From: a virus
Length of the DNA: 20,307 bases
IMG/VR virus record: IMGVR_UViG_3300029448_000577
Span: 1-20,307 of that record
Strand: one strand, 5' to 3'
Shown: positions 8,507 to 18,198 of the stretch, one piece after another
Numbering within the stretch: position 1 is the first letter of the stretch
How the letters are laid out: each line of letters opens with the position of its first letter
Notes under the pieces: generated by a model
What the model saw: the letters and a program-made list of their open reading frames with translations, nothing else
The model's database searches: none
Told to the model about the DNA's origin: nothing
Translations under genes and position numbers: made by a program

Positions 8507-11500
8507 ATGCCAGAGATTAAGCATAATTTTACCGGTGGTAAGATGAATAAGGATCTTGACGAGAGACTTGTTCCAAACGGAGAATATAGAGACGCAATGA
8601 ATATACAAGTGTCAACTTCAGAAGGGTCTGATGTTGGTACTGCGCAAAATATACTAGGTAACGCTTTGATTGCTGGTCAAGATTTTATATCTGAAAATTC
8701 AACTTGCATTGGGTCAATCGCTGATGAAAAAAATGATAAGTTATATTATTTTATTACTCAAAAAGAATTTTTAAATATAGATTTTACTGGAATTAGTGGT
8801 ACTACTTATGGTCAGACAGAGTGGTATTTGGATAGCAGTTGGGAGGCAGATAATAACAGGCTTGAAGCAAGCGCAGCAGCTACGACCGGTGATAATGCTA
8901 GATATCCTATTCCGGGAACTGATAATTTAATAGCTGGAAAAAGTTATATAGTAACGTTTACTGTATCAAATTACACGGCAGGAAAAGTGAGATTAATTTT
9001 ATATGGACAAAACAATGAGTATGGAACTACCTCTGATATAAGTAGTGGTGGTACGTTTACAGAAATTGTTACTATTAACCCTAGTACTGCAGGTGGCGGT
9101 GGTTTTGCTAACGCTATTTTATTTCAACCAAGAAATAGCGCTTTCACGGGTAATATAGATAATATATCTATCACAAAGGTGGAAGATTTTATATTAGAAT
9201 ATGATTCCATAAATAACCTTATAACACCAGTACTGGTTGATACTACTGGAGATGTTTTGAAATTTAACCCAAATAATATAATTACTGGTATAAATATCAT
9301 TGACAACATGTTGTTTTGGACAGATAATCACTCTGAGCCAAAAAAGATTAATATTTCTCGCTGTATAGAGGGTACTGATAATTCCGGTACAATACATACA
9401 AAACTCATAAACAAATCTAGAGGTTACGATATAAATTCTAATATAGATTTACAAGAGGAGCATATTACGGTTATTAGAAAATCTCCTAAAACAGCTCCAA
9501 CCATAGAACTATTTTCAGGGCAATACCCCGGTCTTACCTATGGTGGTGTAATGAGAATAACACCTGATCCAGGTGGTTTAACTGCTGGTGGATCAAACAC
9601 ACAAAACTCATCCTCTTTTATAAATGCATCAAATCAATATTATGACTTTAGTCAGTTTTCAATTGGTAGTCAGTTCTCTACACGTATAGAGACGGATTTA
9701 CAAGGTGATAGTGGTTTTACTTTAAGTTGGAATGTTAATGACACTGTCGTGCTCAAAGAATTTGGAGGCGCTAACTACGACGAGGTCCCACCATCACCTA
9801 TAACAAATTATAGCATAAAAGCTAGAGTAGTTGATGTTATGCACCCAAGTGATGATATTGTTGAGCTAGCGCCTAACAACGATTTTGATCTACCAAATAT
9901 AAACGGAGGTCGACCACTTGGGTGGAGTTGGGACAGTCATTTTATATATGATTCAGCTAATAAACTTATTAAAGGTGATAGCGCTAATTATGGAAGAGAA
10001 CTGTGGTGTGATCCAGTAATTCCATTTGTAGAGAACGGGGTTTACAAGGTTTCAGTTACTATATCTGATCACACCGAAGGACTAATTTTAGCTTATATAG
10101 TTGGTAATTCTAGTTATTCGTTTTACTCTGGTGGAAACATTCCCTACTGGTATCCAATAATCGGTGGTTCGACAGGTTGGATGGCACCAGCAGGACTAAA
10201 TACCACCGTGACACATGAGTTTACTTTTACTTTAAACAGTGCAACATCAAATAATGGCGCTAATTTTGGTGGAGGTAGCTCAACATGGGGTAATCTTACT
10301 AGTAAATTCTTTTTAAGAACCGATGATATAAGCAATAGTGGCAATGGTTTTAATGGTAATATTGAGAGTATTTCTATAGAAAGACAAGACGTTATAGACG
10401 CACAGGTAAAGTTGGAGGTAGTAGGTTTTGAGGGTACTCCACCAGCTACACCTCCAAACTACACAGAGTTAAAATATGCTGTTGAAAAACTAAGTGAAGA
10501 AGAAAAATTATTTGAATACAAGTTTCCAAGATTTGCTTATAGGTATCAATATGAAGATAAAGAATACTCCACTTTTTCCCCTTTTACTCAAGTAGCTTTT
10601 TTACCAGGTTCTTTTGATTATCATCCAAGAAACGCTTATAACTTAGGTATGGTTAATAATGTTAGTGAAATTACGCTTTCTGGATTTATCCCACAAGAAC
10701 CTGACCTGACTACTGGTGCGTCTAGTGGAGAGAGTCAAGATATTGTGGCTGTTGACATACTGTATAAAGACGAGGCTTCTCCAAATGTTTATGTAGTAGA
10801 CACCATTAAAAACAACCAACACAATAGCAGTATTTGGACTAATAACGAATATGTTGTAAAGTCAGAGATAATAAAAAGAGTACTTCCCTCAAATCAATTA
10901 TTAAGACCTTGGGATGCCGTTCCTAAAACGGCGTTAGCGCAAGAGGTTAGTGGTAATAGGGTTGTGTACGCTAATTACACGCAGGGGTTTGATTTAATAA
11001 ACCAAGATACAAACGAAGAATATTATCCAAATTTAAATGTCAGCTTGTCTAGTGATTACCAGGGTTTAAGTACGGTAAAATCTATTAAATCTTTAAGAGA
11101 GTACCAACTTGGGGTTGTTTTTGTTGACAAATACGGTAGAGAAACACCAGTATTGTCTAATTCAACTGGTGAGCAAAAGATAACTAAGAAAGATTCCAAC
11201 AAAAGCAATAAGCTTGAGGTTTCATTTGCGGACACAATGTTCCCTAAAGATTTAAAATACTTTAAGTTTTTTATAAAAGAAACCTCAGGAGAATATTACA
11301 ACATGTCTATGGATAGATGGTGGGATGCTGGAGATGGTTTAGCGTGGTTATCCTTTCCTTCCTCCGATGTAAATAAAATAGATATTGATACATTTTTAAT
11401 ACTTAAAAAAGGTGTGGGTTCTGACGCATTAGTTGAAGACAAGGCCAGATACAAAGTGCTAGCAATAGAAACAGAGGCGCCAGATTATATAAAAACTAAT

Positions 11501-14500
11501 AAGATATTATTAGAAGAAAAAACTCAACTATTTACAGCTACTGATGACAGTCTTTTTGGTAGTTCAATAGACAATGCTCCGCTACTTGGTAGGGACAGTT
11601 TTCAAATAAATTACCTGCCATTTGCCGATAGCTCTGGTTCTGAACTTCACAACGTAAAAGAACAAGAAGGCGTTTTATATATAGAGTTTGCTATTGGTGA
11701 TGGTACTTCGGATAGATACAGAATAGCAGAGATGAGCCAACCCCAAGCCCCAGCGCCTCAAGCTAAATACCATATAAAGCTAGACAAAAAACTTGGAGAT
11801 GATATCAACTTTATATGTGATGATCCATCAACTGGGTTAAGTCCAACAAAAATAGTTGACAATACTATCGTTAGGATATATAAGTATATTCCAGAGAACT
11901 CAAGTGAATTTGATGGAAGATTTTTTGTTAAGGTAAACAAAGATGACGTTTTTAACTCTAACGTTTACGCGGAAACTGTAGGGCAAAAAAGTTATAGAAT
12001 TTCGGTTTCTAAAAAGCTCTACTACATGGGCGCTAATCAAAAGACATTACACAGAAGCGAATTTACGGGTCAAACAAGAGGTATATATCAAAACCCTCTA
12101 TATCCTGTTGGGACTGGATCCAGTACAAGTGTTGATATGGGAGGTCCAAACAATAATTTACACTTTGGAACTTTTGCTCCTTTTTTTAGAAACTACAGGT
12201 GGAAATCAAATACAGTAACAGATTCTAGTAGTAATTATATTGGACAATACAGATTTGACGACACTAATCAAACAGATTGGGAAAATGAGCTAACCCACTG
12301 GACGGGACAAGGACAAGGCGCAGCAGTTTCATCTAACATGCCAAATATTAAAGCTGCTGACAAATCTGGTTTTGACGCTGGAGAGAGGTATGGTGTTTTC
12401 AACTCCAAAGGAGAGCAAGAAAAGGGTAACGTATGGTTTATTGACGGTGGTCCTTATTCAGGTGAACGTACTGGTGATCCTAGTTTAGATTGGGAATTTA
12501 TACACATGACAGATGATATTGAGCAAGGTGTAAATCAAAACACAGGTCCAAATACCGAATCTTCAATGGTAATAGCTATAGGAGGAATTTACCATAATAA
12601 AGAAAATCATTTTCAAGATGTGCAAAATGATAGCCATATAACTGAAGAATTTTTTAATATAGGTCGCGATAACGGTAACCCTTTCTATAACAGCTCACAG
12701 TTTAAGACTTTGGTAGCGAAAATATCACCTTCGATTAAGTTTAGGTTTAGAGAAGATCCTACAGGTGAAGTATATACAATTCAAACTAGTGGCGTAAACC
12801 ATCATATGAGATTGAGGTGGAGTGATGGGGCGAAACAATCACCTAGCTCGAATGAATATCCAGCATGGAATAACAACCCCAGTATACCTCAAGCTGCTCA
12901 ATTATCCCCAAACTTTAGTATGGGATATAAAACTACTTTTAAAAACAGCGATGGAGATGGTGATATGAGTTGGGATCCAACAAACGGGGGTAGTACCGGC
13001 CCAATTGATGGTGGCTTAAAGTTAACAGTACCACACGCTTCTTCCCCCCTTACTCTTGCCTATAATGAAGTTTATGTTGAAAATATACACGATATAGTAT
13101 GTGATATTAATGGAGGTAAGCATTCTATATCTAGGGGCATGATATTAACAAAGTATAGTTCAATATCGCTAAATGGTAGTTTTGATGATCCTAATGGTAG
13201 TAGCTCCAGCGTGTACTCAATGGAGCCACTTATAATAAGTGAGATAGATCCATACCCATCATCAGGTGCTACTCAAGGTTTCATTTTAACGCTAACTGGT
13301 TACTCTAGTTTATTTCTCAAAACAACTCCTAGCTCGGCAATAGCGGCATTAGGTTTGAAAAAACACAAAATCATGGACACTTCACCGAGTACGGGTCACA
13401 CGTTGGTTTTTCAACAACCAGCAATGAATGGTTATAGTCAATATTCTGTTAATAGAATAAATACAAAAGACCCTAATAGTGATGGTTTTTCACTTGCAAA
13501 CCCTGGTATATTAGCGGTTGGTTATACTATAGATTTTCTTGAAGAAATAAACCTAGAATCTGAGTTTCCTAGTAATCCTGCTGTTTGGGAAACTGAGCCA
13601 AAAGAGACTACTGATTTAGATATATACTACGAAGCTAGCGGGTATAATCCGCTTGAATTAACAGAAGAAACTAAGTACCTAGCAATACCAGCTGGTTCCT
13701 TAGTTGAATGTATAGAAAGTCCCGCGGCAACACTTGTTAATATGATCGTTACGAGTGTAGATTATGAGCCCCTGCCAAGCACACTTCTTCTCGGTCAATA
13801 TGGAACAGGAGTTTGGCGTTTATCTTTAGCTACTAAATTCACACAAGATCAACCTCTTGTTGGTAGTAGTTACATTCAAATAGGTAGTCATTTAAAAATA
13901 ACAAAACCAGGTGGTGGTATTATAACTGTTGAAGTAACCGGTTGGGATGCTGATGTTGCAAACCAATCGGGATACGCAGGTTTCCCAGCAAGAGTCCCGT
14001 ATGTGTATGTAAACGAAATTCTACACGGGTCAAATACAAAATACACTTTAGGTTGGCACAACTGTTATTCGTTTGGAAACGGCGTTGAGTCTAATAGAAT
14101 TAGAGATACTTATAATCTACCCTTTATAACTAATGGAGTAAAAGCGTCTACAACGCTAGACGAAAACCCCTATGAAGAGCAATTAAAATATGGACTTATA
14201 TATTCTGGTATATATAACTCAAATAGTAGTGTTAACAATTTAAATCAATTTATAGCTGCTGAAAAAATTACAAAAGAAATAAACCCTATTTATGGTAGCA
14301 TACAAAAGTTAAAAGCCGGTTGGGGACAAGGTGGTGATTTAGTAACGCTTTGCGAAGATAGAGTTTTAAAGATACTAGCAAATAAAGACGCTTTATTTAA
14401 TGCTGATGGAAATTCAAATATAACCTCAACAAACAGCGTTTTAGGTCAAGCTATTCCTTATTCTGGCGAGTATGGTATATCTAAAAATCCAGAATCGTTT

Positions 14501-16411
14501 GTATCAGAAGCTTACAGAGCTTATTTTACCGACAAAGTAAGAGGTGCTGTGATGAGGCTTTCTATGGATGGTTTAACACCTATATCTAGTGCTGGGATGA
14601 GTGATTGGTTTAGAGATAATTTAAAATTATCAACTAAACTTATTGGTAGTTACGATGATAGAAATGATGAATATAATATTACACTTGCAGATAGAAAAAC
14701 TTTAGGAGAAGAATTAATTGTAAATGGAAATTTTGAAACTGATCCATCAGATACGTGGTTTCAATCTGGATCTGTAAATCATTGGACCTGGGATAGCGTT
14801 AATAACAATATGTTTTCCGATGCAGATGACCATGAGAGAGTTGGCCAAGATCTTAGTGGTTCTATTGCACTAGGAAAAACTTATCAAATATCATATACTG
14901 TTGGAAAACCTCAAGATGGTTCTGATTTAGACGGTAGATTGTGGGTTACTCTTCATGACGAGAATGCTAATTACGCATCACTTCAAGGCACGACAAGCAG
15001 TTTAGCTTCTGTTGGAATGCATACAAAGAATATTACTGTAAAGAGTTCTTGGGTTCCTTGGCCGTGGGGAACTTTAGCCAACCATCCAAACAGTATACAT
15101 TTCCACAATAAAGCTCATGGTGGTAGTGGATATTTTAATGGAACCATAGATAATATATCTGTAAAAGAAGTTATACTTGATCCTACAACAGTTTCTTTTA
15201 AAGAGGATGTGAAAGGTTGGGTTAGTTTTAAGTCTTTTGTACCCGAGAACGCACTTAGCACAGCAAACAACTACTACACAGTGTTTGGCGGTAGACTTTA
15301 TAAGCACCACATTGAAAACATTAACAGAAACACTTTTTATAATACGTTTACAAACTCAAGTTTAAATGTTTTATTAAACGACACGCCAAGTAGTATAAAA
15401 TCATATCACACATTAGAGTATGAGGGTAGTCAATCTAGAGTTGAAGGTGTTAAAACAATTAATATTACAGGAGTAGAACACTCTCTTGGCTCTAGCGTTG
15501 ATGGTAGATATGCGTTTTTTGAGGCGTCAGATATGAATAGTTTGTTAAACCACTCTGATTGGAATGAAAGCATAATTGAAATAAAACAATATCGTAATAA
15601 TATTCTTATTTATCAAAACTATGCTAAACTATGGGATAGTACTAACACAGACTCTTTATCATCACCATCTGGTGGGCCTACAAAAGCGCATTTAAGACGT
15701 AATGAGTCTGCGGTGACAAGCGTTTTCCCTGGAAACTCTAATCCTGGTGATTTTCAAATTGGTGATGTTATAACAACACAACTACAAGAAGATAGTGTTC
15801 ACGCGATTGGCTCTGATCTATTTAACTCTACGCCAGCAGATGGTTGGTACGTTAGCAATATAGAAACTAATAAAGAAAAAGGTAGTTTACTTGAGTTCAT
15901 AGAAAAAGAAGGGAAATGGTTTAATTACATTAAAGGTTTAGAGTCTAGTTTTGATGATATAGATTTCGGTTCTTCTGAAGTTCAGGGTCTAGGTATTCAG
16001 TCTGAATTAAACAACGGTATGGTGCTTGAAAACGCAAATGGCCTTGGTGACGGAACTGCTAGAATATTTATAGACGGTGGTATAAACTGCTCTTTACAAG
16101 TTGGTGATGCTGTTTATTACCAATTACCTGATTCTGAAGAGATATTTAGCGCTGGTGTCGTTGTTACTAACCCTTCATTTTTCGATGGAATTACAGGGCC
16201 AACACAAGATCTTTTTCAGGTTGATATGAATGATCTTTTTAGTAGCCTACCCGGCCCAGGAACCGGGACATATTGGATGTTTGTAAAAAATCAGGTGATT
16301 AATATGAATGGTTTATCAGGGTATTATGCTAGCGCGAGGTTTGAAAATAATTCAAAAGTTAAAGCTGAGCTTTACGCAGTTAGTTCTGAAATAACACAAA
16401 GTAGTAAATAA
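8507..16411 (+). CDS. Giant tail nozzle / muzzle protein with inserted jelly-roll domains
   Basis: At 2634 residues this is the largest protein, covering about 39% of the window. It probably forms the hexameric nozzle of the short tail, the role of T7 gp12, P22 gp10 or the crAss-like muzzle protein. The N terminus (KHNFTGGKMNKDLDERLVPN, then EYRDAMNIQVSTSEGSDVGT) and blocks near 672-701 (KFPRFAYRYQYEDKEYSTFS), 918-944 (YFKFFIKETSGEYYNMSMDR), about 2000-2060 (AYFTDKVRGAVMRLSMDGLT) and 2231-2260 (FKEDVKGWVSFKSFVPENAL) match, from memory, a family widespread in marine phages and predicted to be beta-propeller-like. The C terminus ends in FENNSKVKAELYAVSSEI. Three jelly-roll domains interrupt this frame (about 88-225, 449-628, 2066-2224), explaining part of the unusual length. 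Residues about 1130-1900 and 2311-2443 hold further material I cannot assign. The start lies three bases after the ring-protein stop. No internal stop or frameshift was seen. Confidence 0.82.
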   Translation: MPEIKHNFTGGKMNKDLDERLVPNGEYRDAMNIQVSTSEGSDVGTAQNILGNALIAGQDFISENSTCIGSIADEKNDKLYYFITQKEFLNIDFTGISGTTYGQTEWYLDSSWEADNNRLEASAAATTGDNARYPIPGTDNLIAGKSYIVTFTVSNYTAGKVRLILYGQNNEYGTTSDISSGGTFTEIVTINPSTAGGGGFANAILFQPRNSAFTGNIDNISITKVEDFILEYDSINNLITPVLVDTTGDVLKFNPNNIITGINIIDNMLFWTDNHSEPKKINISRCIEGTDNSGTIHTKLINKSRGYDINSNIDLQEEHITVIRKSPKTAPTIELFSGQYPGLTYGGVMRITPDPGGLTAGGSNTQNSSSFINASNQYYDFSQFSIGSQFSTRIETDLQGDSGFTLSWNVNDTVVLKEFGGANYDEVPPSPITNYSIKARVVDVMHPSDDIVELAPNNDFDLPNINGGRPLGWSWDSHFIYDSANKLIKGDSANYGRELWCDPVIPFVENGVYKVSVTISDHTEGLILAYIVGNSSYSFYSGGNIPYWYPIIGGSTGWMAPAGLNTTVTHEFTFTLNSATSNNGANFGGGSSTWGNLTSKFFLRTDDISNSGNGFNGNIESISIERQDVIDAQVKLEVVGFEGTPPATPPNYTELKYAVEKLSEEEKLFEYKFPRFAYRYQYEDKEYSTFSPFTQVAFLPGSFDYHPRNAYNLGMVNNVSEITLSGFIPQEPDLTTGASSGESQDIVAVDILYKDEASPNVYVVDTIKNNQHNSSIWTNNEYVVKSEIIKRVLPSNQLLRPWDAVPKTALAQEVSGNRVVYANYTQGFDLINQDTNEEYYPNLNVSLSSDYQGLSTVKSIKSLREYQLGVVFVDKYGRETPVLSNSTGEQKITKKDSNKSNKLEVSFADTMFPKDLKYFKFFIKETSGEYYNMSMDRWWDAGDGLAWLSFPSSDVNKIDIDTFLILKKGVGSDALVEDKARYKVLAIETEAPDYIKTNKILLEEKTQLFTATDDSLFGSSIDNAPLLGRDSFQINYLPFADSSGSELHNVKEQEGVLYIEFAIGDGTSDRYRIAEMSQPQAPAPQAKYHIKLDKKLGDDINFICDDPSTGLSPTKIVDNTIVRIYKYIPENSSEFDGRFFVKVNKDDVFNSNVYAETVGQKSYRISVSKKLYYMGANQKTLHRSEFTGQTRGIYQNPLYPVGTGSSTSVDMGGPNNNLHFGTFAPFFRNYRWKSNTVTDSSSNYIGQYRFDDTNQTDWENELTHWTGQGQGAAVSSNMPNIKAADKSGFDAGERYGVFNSKGEQEKGNVWFIDGGPYSGERTGDPSLDWEFIHMTDDIEQGVNQNTGPNTESSMVIAIGGIYHNKENHFQDVQNDSHITEEFFNIGRDNGNPFYNSSQFKTLVAKISPSIKFRFREDPTGEVYTIQTSGVNHHMRLRWSDGAKQSPSSNEYPAWNNNPSIPQAAQLSPNFSMGYKTTFKNSDGDGDMSWDPTNGGSTGPIDGGLKLTVPHASSPLTLAYNEVYVENIHDIVCDINGGKHSISRGMILTKYSSISLNGSFDDPNGSSSSVYSMEPLIISEIDPYPSSGATQGFILTLTGYSSLFLKTTPSSAIAALGLKKHKIMDTSPSTGHTLVFQQPAMNGYSQYSVNRINTKDPNSDGFSLANPGILAVGYTIDFLEEINLESEFPSNPAVWETEPKETTDLDIYYEASGYNPLELTEETKYLAIPAGSLVECIESPAATLVNMIVTSVDYEPLPSTLLLGQYGTGVWRLSLATKFTQDQPLVGSSYIQIGSHLKITKPGGGIITVEVTGWDADVANQSGYAGFPARVPYVYVNEILHGSNTKYTLGWHNCYSFGNGVESNRIRDTYNLPFITNGVKASTTLDENPYEEQLKYGLIYSGIYNSNSSVNNLNQFIAAEKITKEINPIYGSIQKLKAGWGQGGDLVTLCEDRVLKILANKDALFNADGNSNITSTNSVLGQAIPYSGEYGISKNPESFVSEAYRAYFTDKVRGAVMRLSMDGLTPISSAGMSDWFRDNLKLSTKLIGSYDDRNDEYNITLADRKTLGEELIVNGNFETDPSDTWFQSGSVNHWTWDSVNNNMFSDADDHERVGQDLSGSIALGKTYQISYTVGKPQDGSDLDGRLWVTLHDENANYASLQGTTSSLASVGMHTKNITVKSSWVPWPWGTLANHPNSIHFHNKAHGGSGYFNGTIDNISVKEVILDPTTVSFKEDVKGWVSFKSFVPENALSTANNYYTVFGGRLYKHHIENINRNTFYNTFTNSSLNVLLNDTPSSIKSYHTLEYEGSQSRVEGVKTINITGVEHSLGSSVDGRYAFFEASDMNSLLNHSDWNESIIEIKQYRNNILIYQNYAKLWDSTNTDSLSSPSGGPTKAHLRRNESAVTSVFPGNSNPGDFQIGDVITTQLQEDSVHAIGSDLFNSTPADGWYVSNIETNKEKGSLLEFIEKEGKWFNYIKGLESSFDDIDFGSSEVQGLGIQSELNNGMVLENANGLGDGTARIFIDGGINCSLQVGDAVYYQLPDSEEIFSAGVVVTNPSFFDGITGPTQDLFQVDMNDLFSSLPGPGTGTYWMFVKNQVINMNGLSGYYASARFENNSKVKAELYAVSSEITQSSK
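8768..9181 (+). other. Nozzle jelly-roll insert 1
   Basis: Residues about 88-225. It sits between KNDKLYYFITQKE and DFILEYDSINN, which read as two adjacent strands of one propeller blade, so it appears to occupy a single loop. Core pattern: LIAGKSYIVTFTVSNYTAGK, then VRLILYG, and the terminal signature FTGNIDNISI at 213-222. This layout is typical of CBM-like beta sandwiches. Confidence 0.7.
9851..10390 (+). other. Nozzle jelly-roll insert 2
   Basis: Residues about 449-628. It interrupts the run from SIKARVVDVMHP to VKLEVVGFEGTPP. The start has NNDFDLPNINGGRPLGWSWD, the middle VYKVSVTISDHTEGLILAYI, and the terminal signature FNGNIESISI at 615-624. These align by eye with inserts 1 and 3. It is the longest of the three nozzle copies, with an extra Gly/Ser/Asn-rich loop (about 545-600). 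Confidence 0.68.
14702..15178 (+). other. Nozzle jelly-roll insert 3
   Basis: Residues about 2066-2224. It separates SYDDRNDEYNITL from TTVSFKEDVKGW, two blocks that are close together in the related marine-phage proteins I recall. The start is ELIVNGNFETDPSDTWFQSG, followed by NHWTWD; the middle is GKTYQISYTVGKP; the terminal signature FNGTIDNISV lies at 2210-2219. It is the most canonical CBM4/9-like copy of the set. Confidence 0.73.
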
Positions 16412-16426
16412 ATAAATAAATAAAAT

Positions 16427-18175
16427 ATGTCATATCACTACGGTTCATCAAGCTCATCAAGCACGCCTTCTAGCGCTACACAAAGAACAGTAAACGCTCA
16501 AGGACTAGTAGCACCTGATGGATATCATTATATGCCAGATGGAACTTTAATGTCTGACATCGAGCACGCTAGATTATATGGTAGCGGCGGAACAATAAAA
16601 TCATTTGATTTAAACACCGCAAACATAAAGGCTAGTGGTGAAAAAAGAACGTTTACAATAACGGGTGATGGAACGTTTAGCTTAATGATTAAAAACGAAA
16701 GTGATTATTATTATAACTTTAATACAAACAAGTTTCAAGCAACCAACACTAGATTGGCTAACAAAAAAATAAATAATACGTATAGTGGTAATATAAGCTT
16801 TCCGTCAGCACCAGCAACAACAGACACTGTTGATGGAGCCGTCAGTAGTGCTACTAGTGTAACCATGGATACTGCTGTTGCAACAAAAATGGAGGTAGGT
16901 GATAGAGTTACCGGAACTAGCGCTCTTAATGCCGCAAATATAACAGTTGCGTCTATAGACTCTGAAAAGGTGTTTTCTTTATCTTCAGCGGCTACTATAT
17001 CAGACGGTGTAACTTTAACTTTTACTGGCTCTGATCAATACGATATTTTTCTATTTGCAGAAAATGGAACTAAACACGCTAATTACAACGAAGTTAGGTT
17101 TGAAGATAATGCTATAGATATAAACTCTTCCACAGGATCTGACTCTTTATTACTTAGAAAAGTTATATACCAAACGCTAGATGTGAGGCTAACACTATCA
17201 GCTATATCGCCTAATGCTGAAACACTTTTTGCAGGTACATCGTCAACAACCCAATCTTTAACCGCTCAAGTAGGTAAAAATACTGGTAAAATTCCATTTT
17301 CAATTCCAGTTACAGCTGGTGCTACGCATTCACTTAAGATAGATAGAACTCCAACTATTAACGATGTGTTAATATTTGTTACTAGAACTATTGGATCTGC
17401 TCCTGTTGCTATAGAAGGTGAAGATGTTAGCGAGTCAACTTACTACAGGTGGCCAATTAGTAATATAGATGGGCTTACTGCTGGAATGATTATTGCTCCT
17501 GATACTAACGTAACAACTGGAACTGTAATATCTTCTTATGAGGAAGTTGTAACTCAAATGGAAGGCACTAGAGAAGAAAAAAGAATTACTCAAGTTAGAG
17601 TGGAACCATTAGACGGTTTAGGTGTTAAGCCAACTTTAACTAGAGATACGGCTACAAAACAATTAACAACAGTGCAAACCGGTAATATTGTTTTTAACAA
17701 AAAACAAGCAGCGGCTTTAGCTGATGATGTAGTAAAAATTTATGGTTATGGACCAAGTGCTATTAAAGCTTTATCCGGTTGGGAAATTGAACTTAGTGAC
17801 ATAGCTGTAACGTTAACAAAACCTACAGCTTTAGTTGCTACAACAACTATCAACAGTACTACTGTAAATATAGATAATGCAGATGGGATTATGGATGATG
17901 TGAGTACGGTTAGTAGTTTTAATATAAACTCTTCAGCAGCTAATCCAACAGTAACCAATATAGGTAGTTATAGTGGCACTACAGCAACATTAACCTTAAG
18001 CGCAGCTCAATCTTTAGAAGCTGGAGAAACATTAACATTTGATGGTGCTGGTAGAACTATAACAATATCTGGTAATATTGAGGTTAAAAAAGTTGGTGCA
18101 GTTAGATCTGATTGGAATGGTACTTTAATTTTTGACTTAGAAAAGTTTATAACAGCAACCAATGAGACGTCTTAG
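16427..18175 (+). CDS. Virion structural protein with two beta repeats
   Basis: Unnamed structural protein, probably tail- or capsid-surface associated. Residues 4-20 are a Ser-rich flexible segment. Next comes GYHYMPDGTLMSDIEHARLY (33-52), a motif I recall from marine phage virion proteins. Residues about 60-130 form a small beta domain (TFTITGDGTFSLMIKNESDY). Two related beta repeats follow: 140-202 (SSATSVTMD ... FSLSSAATISDGVTLTFTG) and 472-540 (TTINSTTVNID ... LTLSAAQSLEAGETLTFDG). Between them (about 205-440) is a further beta-rich region including TAQVGKNTGKIPFSIPVTAG. No enzymatic motif is visible. It begins 15 bases after the nozzle stop, behind taaataaataaataaaatATG. T7 has no equivalent between genes 12 and 13. 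A fibre, nozzle-accessory or decoration role is possible; none is shown by the sequence. Confidence 0.68.
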   Translation: MSYHYGSSSSSSTPSSATQRTVNAQGLVAPDGYHYMPDGTLMSDIEHARLYGSGGTIKSFDLNTANIKASGEKRTFTITGDGTFSLMIKNESDYYYNFNTNKFQATNTRLANKKINNTYSGNISFPSAPATTDTVDGAVSSATSVTMDTAVATKMEVGDRVTGTSALNAANITVASIDSEKVFSLSSAATISDGVTLTFTGSDQYDIFLFAENGTKHANYNEVRFEDNAIDINSSTGSDSLLLRKVIYQTLDVRLTLSAISPNAETLFAGTSSTTQSLTAQVGKNTGKIPFSIPVTAGATHSLKIDRTPTINDVLIFVTRTIGSAPVAIEGEDVSESTYYRWPISNIDGLTAGMIIAPDTNVTTGTVISSYEEVVTQMEGTREEKRITQVRVEPLDGLGVKPTLTRDTATKQLTTVQTGNIVFNKKQAAALADDVVKIYGYGPSAIKALSGWEIELSDIAVTLTKPTALVATTTINSTTVNIDNADGIMDDVSTVSSFNINSSAANPTVTNIGSYSGTTATLTLSAAQSLEAGETLTFDGAGRTITISGNIEVKKVGAVRSDWNGTLIFDLEKFITATNETS

Positions 18176-18184
18176 AGTAAAAAA

Positions 18185-18198
18185 ACAGTGAAAACTGT
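18185..18198 (+). other. Small hairpin with GAAA tetraloop
   Basis: The five-base stem ACAGT/ACTGT (18185-18189 with 18194-18198) closes a gaaa loop of the GNRA class, ten bases after the stop of the upstream virion gene. An A-run precedes it but no T-tract follows, so termination is unlikely. It may protect or separate the flanking messages. It is short and could be chance. Confidence 0.35.

Noticed and set aside
9124-9397. Two overlapping minus-strand open frames within the nozzle gene
   Set aside because: They overlap each other and the nozzle coding sequence and show no initiation signal or recognisable domain.
15074-15310. Minus-strand open frame of 78 codons
   Set aside because: Antisense to conserved nozzle sequence, including the F-K-E-D-V-K-G-W block; composition is cysteine-rich and erratic.
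16407-16423. taaa tetranucleotide repeat as a phase-variable tract
   Set aside because: Only about four units, in a leader, and the same kind of leader recurs elsewhere. It reads as an initiation region rather than a contingency locus.
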